DNA of 31,324 bases, from positions 1-31,324 of the forward strand of contig CAYLZN010000021.1 in the NCBI GenBank assembly GCA_964387935.1, read 5' to 3'. The position numbers were made by a program, and so were the translations under genes. The notes under the pieces are model-generated. The model searched no databases. It saw nothing but the letters and a program-made list of their open reading frames with translations, and had not been told where the DNA came from. Source of the DNA: CAYLZN01 sp964387935 (GTDB taxonomy: Bacteria > Acidobacteriota > Vicinamibacteria > Vicinamibacterales > JAFNAJ01). How positions within the stretch are numbered: position 1 is the stretch's first letter; every line of letters begins with the position of its first letter. Below are positions 25,257 through 31,300 of this stretch, one piece after another.

Positions 25257-26261
25257 CTACTTTTCCGAAACTAGCCGAGCCCGCGTGATGAATACGCCAT
25301 CGCCCCGCGTGCCCTTCCCGAAGTACACCGCGCCGTCGCCAGAAGCGCCGTGGAGCACACCAAGACCCCCATCCACGCGCGCCGTGAGCCGCGCCCTCGG
25401 CCGGAGGTCCTCGCTGAGCAGCTCCAAGTACGTGTCGCTCCAGCTTTCGCGTTGCTTCCCAACGAACGTCACGATGTCGCCCGAAGGCAGCTCGGCCGCC
25501 CGCAGGACCTCATCGCCAAGCACGGGGACGCCAGGACCGAGGCCCGGGCGCTGGAAATCGGGGTCACCCCTGTTCAACAACTGCCTCCTCGTGCCGTCTC
25601 GTTCGTAGACGTGCGCCTCATAAGGGAAGGACGGCATGAAGAGCAGACCGTCCCTCTTCTTCGACCAGAACAACGTCCCACGGGAGACCGCGCGCGCCAC
25701 GTGGGAGGCGTGCGGCAGCACGGGTGCGATCCCGAAGGTCTTGTCGCGGTGACAGCCATCAGGGAGCCGCTGGAGGAAGCTGCCCGTCCCTCCTGCCTCA
25801 GGGGACACCGCCAGCAGGAAGACGGTTCCATCCTGCACGACAATCGCGCTGGGCACGTCTGTCAGTTCACAGGACCTGACTACCTCGAAGGTCGGTCCAC
25901 CCACGGTCCCACGCGTGGGTCCGAGGACCACCAGGCGAGGAGGAATTGAGGCGACGGCAGCGTACAGGTAGTCCCGTCCGTCACAGGCCACCGCCCGCAT
26001 GTCGACGAGTTCGGAGCGCTGGATGTCGAGACGAATCCCGCCTTCAGCTCCGATCCATACGAGCCGCCCCAGGGCGTCAACGAAGTAGACGGTCCCATCG
26101 AGACATACGGTCATCTGCTGGACGACTCGCGGTTTCGCAGGGCCAAGAAAGACCTGCCATTCCTGCTGGAGCATCACGGGCCCAGAGCCCGATGCACCCA
26201 CCTGGCAGGCCGCCGCGAAGAAGGCTAGCGCCAACGGCAACCTTCGAGCCACATACCCCAC
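25257..26261 (-). CDS. Secreted or lipid-anchored beta-propeller-like protein
   Basis: A 334-aa protein of unrecognised family. The N-terminus is a signal peptide, ARRLPLALAFFAAACQ, with a plausible lipobox at C19 (AAAC), so it may be a lipoprotein. The mature part has repeated short beta-hairpin units of propeller type: CLDGTVYFVDALGRLVWIG, ACDGRDYLYAAVAS, IVVQDGTVFLLAVSP, ELPSGDIVTFVG, GDGAVYFGKG. The spacing suggests about six blades. The GTG at 26261 follows GGAGG (26267-26271) with a 5-base spacer. The start lies well inside the upstream Cys-rich reading frame, a same-strand overlap of 185 bases. A role with the Cys-rich product is inferred from adjacency only. Confidence 0.72.
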   Translation of the reverse strand: MGYVARRLPLALAFFAAACQVGASGSGPVMLQQEWQVFLGPAKPRVVQQMTVCLDGTVYFVDALGRLVWIGAEGGIRLDIQRSELVDMRAVACDGRDYLYAAVASIPPRLVVLGPTRGTVGGPTFEVVRSCELTDVPSAIVVQDGTVFLLAVSPEAGGTGSFLQRLPDGCHRDKTFGIAPVLPHASHVARAVSRGTLFWSKKRDGLLFMPSFPYEAHVYERDGTRRQLLNRGDPDFQRPGLGPGVPVLGDEVLRAAELPSGDIVTFVGKQRESWSDTYLELLSEDLRPRARLTARVDGGLGVLHGASGDGAVYFGKGTRGDGVFITRARLVSEK

Positions 26262-26607
26262 CTGTGCCTCCGTTCTTGCTCGCCTCTACGCAGTTTTCGC
26301 ATGAACTGTGGTGGCAGAAGAACCACTCAACCCATGGTCCTCCCCCGGGGCCACTTGGGCACTGGCAATACCCCAAGTACTGAGTACAATTCACGCAAGG
26401 AGCGCATGGTGATCCCGGAAGGGGACAGGGAATTGCCGCATCGCAGAACTGGTTGAAGCAACCGTCACCGTTGGGACACGAGGTGTCAAACCAGTAGAGA
26501 TAGCAGAGCTGTCCGTTCCCGCATTCGCTCTGTCCGGAGGCAAGCCCGATCGGGTAGACGAGGAGCATGGCTCCCAGAATCGGCACCCGCACCCAAGAAG
26601 GAAGCAT
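26077..26607 (-). CDS. Secreted cysteine-rich protein
   Basis: A 176-aa reading frame. The ATG at 26607 has a near-perfect ribosome site GGAGGTGA (26617-26610). Residues 1-26 are a signal peptide (VPILGAMLLVYPIGLASGQ). The next 95 residues hold fifteen cysteines at 29, 35, 44, 50, 55, 61, 68, 71, 74, 81, 83, 98, 103, 106 and 119, so the mature form should be disulfide-rich or metal-binding in the envelope or outside. From about residue 116 the frame overlaps the propeller gene and the sequence loses its Cys-rich character, so the natural end may be earlier (through a frameshift) or the overlap may be genuine. I do not recognise a family. Codon use here is visibly less GC-rich than in the neighbours. 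Confidence 0.65.
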   Translation of the reverse strand: MLPSWVRVPILGAMLLVYPIGLASGQSECGNGQLCYLYWFDTSCPNGDGCFNQFCDAAIPCPLPGSPCAPCVNCTQYLGYCQCPSGPGGGPWVEWFFCHHSSCENCVEASKNGGTGGVCGSKVAVGASLLRGGLPGGCIGLWARDAPAGMAGLSWPCETASRPADDRMSRWDRLLR

Positions 26608-26629
26608 CGTCACCTCCCCACGTTGGACG

Positions 26630-26656
26630 CGTATCACAAGTCAATTCGCCTGTCAA
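26630..26656 (-). promoter_or_regulatory. Putative promoter of the Cys-rich gene
   Basis: A perfect TTGACA on the minus strand (26656-26651), then GATACG (26635-26630) after 15 bases and preceded by TG as in extended -10 promoters. A second ATTGAC word lies 12 bases after the first. The start would be near 26623, just before the ribosome site. The spacer is short, so the call is moderate. Confidence 0.4.
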
Positions 26657-26699
26657 TGTCCGCCGCGTTATGGGCCCCGGTGGACCGCCCGCCGGCCAG

Positions 26700-26878
26700 A
26701 ACCAGCACCGCATGCGCTATCTCGTCTTCCGCCCCCTGGACCTCTGTGTCGCCTCCGGGTCCTCGAAGCGGGCTGCCAGGTGGCCGTCGGCACTCGGTTC
26801 ATGCGGGCGGGGATGCACTGGACCGTCGCCGGCACCGATGCGTTCATCGCTCTGCGGTGCTGTCGACTGAACGATCGG
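26700..26878 (+). pseudogene. Decayed C-terminal end of an ISKra4-like transposase
   Basis: Two plus-strand frames join into one recognisable transposase tail: QHRMRYLVFRPLDLCVASG (26703-26759), then, after a one-base deletion at about 26757-26760, VLEAGCQVAVGTRF and MRAGMHWTVAGTDAFIALRC (26759-26878 region). Family knowledge: intact ISKra4-type transposases have RMRYxxFRxxGLxIGSGVVEAGC followed by a xxRGMHWTVxGAxAIIALRC block. The rest of the element, its inverted repeats and its start are not seen in the window. The scar runs into the last codons of the PAP2-type gene on the other strand. Confidence 0.65.
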
Positions 26879-27797
26879 TGCGCCACCAGCGGTCGAAGCG
26901 GGGGGTCAGCCAGACCGTCCACGGCACGAGCAGCGCCCCGGCGAGGAGATCGACGACGTAGTGATGCCGCAGGTACACGGTGGCGAGGAGCAGGCCAGTC
27001 GTGACGAACACGAGCACCGGGGTGTACCAGCGGCAGAAACGCCAGGCGTAGTAGACCGTCGTCAGGCTGACCGCGGCGTGGAGGCTGGGAAACGCCGCCC
27101 TGGAGGCATGGTTGGGCATCATCTCGATGAGGCTCGCCTGGAACGACGTGATCGCGCCGCCCCGCAGGTTGACCGTGAAGAGCCCGAGCGATTCCAGGTA
27201 CAGGCGCGGCGGGGCCGCGGGGAAGATCACGTACAGCAGGTAGCCCGTGTAGAAGCACAGGATGACCCCGAGCAGTGTGTGCCTCGCCTCGGCCCTCTTG
27301 CCCATCGCCCACAGCACGATGACGGCCGAGGGCGCAATCAGGAAGAACAACGAGTAGAACGCACTGAACACCTCGGTGCGGGCGGGCGTGATGAACCGCT
27401 CGGCCCACACGACGGGTTGCCCGCCGAACAGCCACGCCTCGAGGACCACGAGCTGGGCGTGGATGTCGTGCGGGTTCACGAAGCGCACGGTGTCGTGGAG
27501 GTTGGTGTAGACCGCGATGCACAACACGAACGGCAGCATGGTGCGGTAGAACTCCACCACGGCGGCCAGCCGCGGACGTCGTGCCAGGGCATCTCTGGAA
27601 CGATCGATCCAGGGGATGGTCGCCGCGAGCATGACGGCCACGGCCAGGCGCACCAGGCCGCCCTCGATCCGACGGGAAGAAATGCCCGCGTCCGCCATCT
27701 GCCAGTTGGCGTACAGCGTGACCACGCTGGAGGGCACGAAACCGAGGAGGAAGAGTGCCTCTTCGGGGCGAAGCTCCCGGAACGCGCGCCACCTCAT
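26844..27797 (-). CDS. PAP2-superfamily integral membrane enzyme
   Basis: A 317-aa membrane protein with about six to eight hydrophobic helices. The phosphatase-type active site is present as FPSLHAAVS (catalytic His within the SLHA motif) and the later LRHHYVVDLLAG block, in the form seen in PAP2_3 / inositol-phosphoceramide-synthase-like proteins rather than in soluble PAP2 phosphatases. It would act on a lipid phosphate or transfer a head group at the membrane; the substrate is unknown. The ATG at 27797 overlaps the stop of the upstream methyltransferase-like gene as ATGA. The last few codons lie over the transposase scar, so the C-terminus may have been replaced by the insertion. Confidence 0.85.
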   Translation of the reverse strand: MRWRAFRELRPEEALFLLGFVPSSVVTLYANWQMADAGISSRRIEGGLVRLAVAVMLAATIPWIDRSRDALARRPRLAAVVEFYRTMLPFVLCIAVYTNLHDTVRFVNPHDIHAQLVVLEAWLFGGQPVVWAERFITPARTEVFSAFYSLFFLIAPSAVIVLWAMGKRAEARHTLLGVILCFYTGYLLYVIFPAAPPRLYLESLGLFTVNLRGGAITSFQASLIEMMPNHASRAAFPSLHAAVSLTTVYYAWRFCRWYTPVLVFVTTGLLLATVYLRHHYVVDLLAGALLVPWTVWLTPRFDRWWRTDRSVDSTAER

Positions 27798-28483
27798 CGG
27801 CCGAAGATGAGCAGGTACTGGAAGGGGAGGGCGTCGTCGCGTTCGATCAGGCGAAGTCCCGCAGCCTCCGCATCCCGGATGACGGCGGCCGGCTCGATGC
27901 GGTCGTCGAGCGGGGGGCCCGGGCCGAGGCCATCCTTGCGGAAATCGACAATTCCGAGACGGCCGCGCGGCTTCAACGCCTTGCGGACGTTGCGAAGGAA
28001 CGTCACCCGGTCCTGGACTTCGTGGTAGGCATCGACCATCAGCGCCGCGTCGAGGGTGTCCGGGGCCAGCCGCGGATCGTCGTCGAGGCCCAGCACCGTC
28101 TTGACGTTGCGGAGGCCTTCGCGCTGCACGCGCCGCTCGATCGAGTCGATCATCGCCCGCTGCACGTCCTCCGCGTAGACGAGCCCGTTCGGGCCGACCC
28201 GACGCGCCAGGCGGATGGTGAACCAGCCGCCGCCCGCGCCGAGATCCGCGACGACCGAGCCGTCCGCAATCCCGAGCGCGTCCATGATGCGACCCGGTCG
28301 CTGCCACGCCTCACGATCGGGGCCCTCGAGCAGGCCCAGGTCTTCAGGGGGAAACAGCCGGCCATGTCGATAGCGCTGGGCGGCGAGCGAGGGCAGCGCC
28401 CACACGACGAGGCTCAGCACGACGGCGACCGCGGCCGCACGGCGAACGCGCACCTGGGCCGAAAGTCGCCGGTTTGGCCGCAT
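27794..28483 (-). CDS. Class I SAM-methyltransferase-fold protein with a signal peptide
   Basis: A 229-aa protein. Residues 1-36 form a signal peptide or anchor: basic RVRR, hydrophobic AAAVAVVLSLVVWALPSLAA, possible AxA cleavage. The rest is a Rossmann methyltransferase with motif I VADLGAGGGWFT (78-89), acidic AEDVQ, VDAYHEV and KPRGRLGIVDFRKDG. SAM is cytosolic, so an exported copy is odd. Similar exported proteins occur in several phyla but, to my knowledge, are uncharacterised. A methyltransferase acting while membrane-tethered in the cytosol, or a non-methylating relative, are alternatives. The promoter places the transcript start 3 bases before this ATG, which supports the long form. 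Coupled to the PAP2-type gene by ATGA. Confidence 0.82.
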   Translation of the reverse strand: MRPNRRLSAQVRVRRAAAVAVVLSLVVWALPSLAAQRYRHGRLFPPEDLGLLEGPDREAWQRPGRIMDALGIADGSVVADLGAGGGWFTIRLARRVGPNGLVYAEDVQRAMIDSIERRVQREGLRNVKTVLGLDDDPRLAPDTLDAALMVDAYHEVQDRVTFLRNVRKALKPRGRLGIVDFRKDGLGPGPPLDDRIEPAAVIRDAEAAGLRLIERDDALPFQYLLIFGR

Positions 28484-28500
28484 CTCGCTGGGATTATACT
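28474..28500 (+). promoter_or_regulatory. Promoter for a leaderless fumarase transcript
   Basis: TATACT (28495-28500) is followed by six bases and then the ATG at 28507, so +1 should coincide with the start codon. The -35 is weak: TTGGCC at 28474-28479, spacer 15. Confidence 0.55.
28493..28498 (-). promoter_or_regulatory. -10 box of the methyltransferase-PAP2 operon, overlapping the fumarase -10
   Basis: A perfect TATAAT on the minus strand (28498-28493), sharing a TATA core with the plus-strand TATACT. The start would be near 28486, three bases before the ATG at 28483. No good -35 is visible. Confidence 0.55.
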
Positions 28501-28506
28501 CTCCGG

Positions 28507-30030
28507 ATGATGACGGCTTTCTTCGACAGCATGGTCGAGTTGATCACGCAGACGTCCACCAATCTGCCCCCGGACGTGCGCCTGGCGATGAAGGCCGCGA
28601 TCGGCCGGGAGACGCCCGAGACCAGCGCGTCACAGGCCATGAAGATCATCGCGGTGAACATCGACGAGGCCTCGAGTGTCGAGGGGGCGATCTGCCAGGA
28701 CACCGGCATGCCGACCTTCGAGATCAAGGTGCCCGTCGGCGTCAACCAGATCGAAATGAAGCAGGTCATCCGGGCGGCCGTCGCCGAGGCGACGCGCCGC
28801 GGCAAGCTCCGTCCCAACTCGGTGGACTCGCTCACGGGCAAGAACTCGGGCGATAACCTGGGCCCGGGGACGCCGATCATCCACTTCGATCAGTGGGAAC
28901 ACAACGACATCGAGGTGCGGCTCATCCTCAAAGGGGGCGGCTGCGAGAACACCAATGCGCAGTACGCGCTGCCGGTCGAGTTGCCTCACCTCGGGCGGGC
29001 CGATCGCTCGCTCGAAGGCGTCCGGAAGTGCATCCTGCACGCCGTCTGGCAGGCGCAGGGCAAGGGCTGCAGCCCCGGCGCGGTGGGCGTGTGCATCGGC
29101 GGTGATCGGACCGAAGGGTACCTCCACGCCAAGCAGCAACTGTTCCGCACGCTCGAGGACGTGAACCCCGTGCCGGAACTCGCGGAGCTCGAGGCGCGTG
29201 TGATGAACACGGTCAACAGCCTGGGCGTCGGGCCCATGGGGTTCGGCGGGCACACGTCACTCATCGGGTGCAAGATCGGCGCGCGCAACCGGCTGCCCGC
29301 GAGCTTCTTCGTGTCCGTCGCCTACGACTGCTGGGCCTTCCGAAGGCTGGGCGTGGTCGTCGAGGCGTCCTCCGGACGTATCGCCAGCTGGCTGTACCGC
29401 GACCCGTCCGTGCCGCCCATCCCGATGATCGAACCCGGCGTGCCAGGGTTCGTACTGACAGGCCGGGAGAAGATCCTGCGTGCGCCCATCGACGAGGCGA
29501 CGATCCGCGCCCTGCAGGTCGGCGAGGTGGTCATGGTCGAGGGACGGATGTACACGGGCCGCGACGCGGTGCACGCGCACCTGATGAAGCACGAGGCGCC
29601 GGTCGATCTCCGCGGCGCGGTGCTGTATCACTGCGGTCCGGTGGTGGCGAAGGACGGAGACGGCTGGCGGGTCACGGCAGCCGGGCCGACCACCAGCATC
29701 CGCGAGGAGCCGTACCAGGCCGAAACCATTCGCCGGTTCGGCGTGCGGGCCGTGATTGGCAAGGGCGGCATGGGTGCGAAGACCCTCGAGGCCATGAAGG
29801 ACCGTGGCGCCGTGTACCTGAATGCCATCGGCGGCGCGGCCCAGTTCTACGCGCGCTGCATCAAACGGGTGGAGGGGGTGTCGCTGATGGAGTTCGGCAC
29901 GCCCGAAGCCATGTGGCACCTGGACGTTTCTGGGTTCCCGGCCATCGTCACGATGGATGCCCACGGCAACAGCCTGCACCGGGACGTGGAGCAGCAGACG
30001 GGACAGCACCTCGCGCGGCTGGCCTACTAG
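28507..30030 (+). CDS. fumA: Class I (iron-sulfur) fumarate hydratase
   Basis: Interconverts fumarate and malate in the TCA cycle using an oxygen-labile 4Fe-4S cluster; 507 aa from the ATG at 28507 (a second ATG follows directly). Both class I domains are in one chain: N-terminal at about 10-285 and C-terminal at about 290-505. Motifs are ICQDTGMPTFEIKVPVG (C63), KGCSPGAVGVCIGGDR (C188), AYDCWAFRRLG (C275), GFGGHTSLIGCKIG, VLYHCGPVV and VIGKGGMGAKTLEAMK. C63, C188 and C275 are the likely cluster ligands, by analogy with the three-Cys pattern of known class I fumarases. Two-subunit fumarases or L(+)-tartrate dehydratases are related, but the fused length favours fumarase. An Fe-S carrier gene follows. 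Confidence 0.93.
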   Translation: MMTAFFDSMVELITQTSTNLPPDVRLAMKAAIGRETPETSASQAMKIIAVNIDEASSVEGAICQDTGMPTFEIKVPVGVNQIEMKQVIRAAVAEATRRGKLRPNSVDSLTGKNSGDNLGPGTPIIHFDQWEHNDIEVRLILKGGGCENTNAQYALPVELPHLGRADRSLEGVRKCILHAVWQAQGKGCSPGAVGVCIGGDRTEGYLHAKQQLFRTLEDVNPVPELAELEARVMNTVNSLGVGPMGFGGHTSLIGCKIGARNRLPASFFVSVAYDCWAFRRLGVVVEASSGRIASWLYRDPSVPPIPMIEPGVPGFVLTGREKILRAPIDEATIRALQVGEVVMVEGRMYTGRDAVHAHLMKHEAPVDLRGAVLYHCGPVVAKDGDGWRVTAAGPTTSIREEPYQAETIRRFGVRAVIGKGGMGAKTLEAMKDRGAVYLNAIGGAAQFYARCIKRVEGVSLMEFGTPEAMWHLDVSGFPAIVTMDAHGNSLHRDVEQQTGQHLARLAY

Positions 30031-30048
30031 GCACCTCCCCAGCCTCGG

Positions 30049-30077
30049 TTGCCGACCCGGCGGGCGCCGCTTATACT
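30049..30077 (+). promoter_or_regulatory. Sigma-70-type promoter before the Fe-S carrier gene
   Basis: TTGCCG (30049-30054), a 17-base spacer, TATACT (30072-30077). The start would be near 30084, giving a leader of about 64 bases that contains a perfect hairpin. Confidence 0.68.
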
Positions 30078-30097
30078 TGAACAGTCGTCGTCCAGTC

Positions 30098-30122
30098 GAC
30101 CCGTCGGGACACCCGACGGGTC
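30098..30122 (+). promoter_or_regulatory. Perfect 11-bp hairpin in the leader of the Fe-S carrier gene
   Basis: GACCCGTCGGG, loop ACA, CCCGACGGGTC. The arms are perfectly complementary and lie between the promoter and the AGGAG ribosome site (30132-30136). No T-run follows, so it is not an ordinary terminator. As a dyad in DNA it could also be an operator. Confidence 0.6.
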
Positions 30123-30147
30123 CAACCGTCCAGGAGCAGCGAAGAAC

Positions 30148-30477
30148 ATGGTGTCGGTGACCCCGCTTGCCGCTGAGAAAATCAACGAGTTGCTCGCCGA
30201 AGAGCAGAAATCCGGCTCCGGTCTGCGTGTGTTCGTGCAGGGGGGCGGCTGCTCGGGCTTCCAATATGGCCTCATGATCGAAGACAACGGCGCGCAGCCG
30301 GACTCGGACCAGGTGATCGAGTCGAACGGCGTCAAGTTGTTCATCGATCCAATCAGCATTCGGTACCTCAAGGGCGCCGAGGTGGATTTCGTCGACAACA
30401 TGGCGGGCGGCGGATTCACCATCCGGAATCCCAACGCCAAGACCACCTGCGGCTGCGGCCAGTCGTTCACCGCCTAG
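30148..30477 (+). CDS. erpA: A-type iron-sulfur cluster carrier (ErpA/IscA family)
   Basis: A 109-aa A-type carrier that receives Fe-S clusters from a scaffold and hands them to apo-enzymes. The three ligand cysteines are present: C35 in GGGCSGFQYG and C101/C103 in TTCGCGQSF. The EVDFVDNMAGGGFTIRNPNA segment resembles ErpA more than SufA. The ATG at 30148 has AGGAG 11 bases upstream; a GTG at 30151 is an alternative. It has its own promoter and a hairpin leader. Its position right after a 4Fe-4S fumarase suggests that fumarase may be a client, which is inference. Confidence 0.92.
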   Translation: MVSVTPLAAEKINELLAEEQKSGSGLRVFVQGGGCSGFQYGLMIEDNGAQPDSDQVIESNGVKLFIDPISIRYLKGAEVDFVDNMAGGGFTIRNPNAKTTCGCGQSFTA

Positions 30478-30505
30478 GCCGCCCGGCCCGCCCACGGGGC
30501 CTCAC

Positions 30506-31300
30506 GTGCGCCCGCGCGACCTGATCGTGAGTGTGTTTCTCGAACAGGGTCGCCCCCTGGACGCTGCCCAGGTGTCTGTGCTCGTCCGCGAGCGCCTGGC
30601 CGGCATGAGCCCCGCCATCGGCCGAGCCACGATCTACCGCGCGCTCCGGTGGATGGTCGATGTCGGCGTTGCGAAGAAAGTCGATGGTCCAGGCGGTCGC
30701 GCCCGGTACGCCCAGGCGTACCGTCGTCCGCCGCAGGTCGCCATCGATCCAGCCACGACGGCGAATGCCGTGGCCTTCAGGGACGGGCTTCGACTGCTGC
30801 TCGCCACCTGCGGCGCAGCCCACGACTTCTTTGCTGCCGCCGCCATCGCCACGGTCGACCCACGGCTGCGGGCCACGCTCCACCGATTGGCCGATGATGC
30901 GAGGACGCGCCTTGCTGGCATCGAAGCACAGCGTCGCGCCCTGGCCCAGGCTCACCCGGACCTGGACTCCCAGCCGACGGTCCGCTTCTACCATGGCGCT
31001 CCTACCGCGCTCTATGCCGCGGGCACGCAGGAAGCCGCCGCGGCGCCGGATGCCCGGGCGCTCCTCCTGGTCGCGATTCGCTGTTCGCGTCGGTCTCATC
31101 GGTTCTTCTCGCGAGAGGCCGAGCGGGCGGAGGAGCCGGTCTCGAGGGTGGCGCTCCAGGATTTCGCCGAGTACGAGCAGGCCCACGTCGACGCCCTGCT
31201 GCACGAGTACCGCCTGCTCTCGGGGCGGCGGCCGAAGCGGCTCGAATTTGGCCACGTCCCGGCAGCCCGGGCAGCGCGCCGCGCGGGGACCCGATCCTGA
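30506..31300 (+). CDS. Fur-like winged-helix domain fused to a degenerate rubrerythrin-like domain
   Basis: A 264-aa protein. Residues 1-72 resemble the N-terminal DNA-binding winged helix of the Fur family (VSVFLEQGRPLDAAQV, the recognition helix region SPAIGRATIYRALRWMVDVG, and the wing VDGPGGRARY). The Fur dimerisation and metal domain (His/Cys-rich) is missing. In its place are two helical hairpins at about 84-148 and 182-238 that look like a ferritin-like/rubrerythrin four-helix bundle. The ExxH signature survives once (EYEQAHVDALLHEY, E224/H227), but the other expected Glu ligands are replaced by Cys, Ser or Arg. The GTG at 30506 is the start, 28 bases after erpA. The role is inferred as iron- or redox-linked regulation. 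Confidence 0.7.
   Translation: MRPRDLIVSVFLEQGRPLDAAQVSVLVRERLAGMSPAIGRATIYRALRWMVDVGVAKKVDGPGGRARYAQAYRRPPQVAIDPATTANAVAFRDGLRLLLATCGAAHDFFAAAAIATVDPRLRATLHRLADDARTRLAGIEAQRRALAQAHPDLDSQPTVRFYHGAPTALYAAGTQEAAAAPDARALLLVAIRCSRRSHRFFSREAERAEEPVSRVALQDFAEYEQAHVDALLHEYRLLSGRRPKRLEFGHVPAARAARRAGTRS

Noticed and set aside
26567..26699. Plus-strand continuation of the transposase scar further upstream
   Set aside because: The translated sequence before about 26700 has no transposase features and overlaps the promoter and start of the Cys-rich gene.
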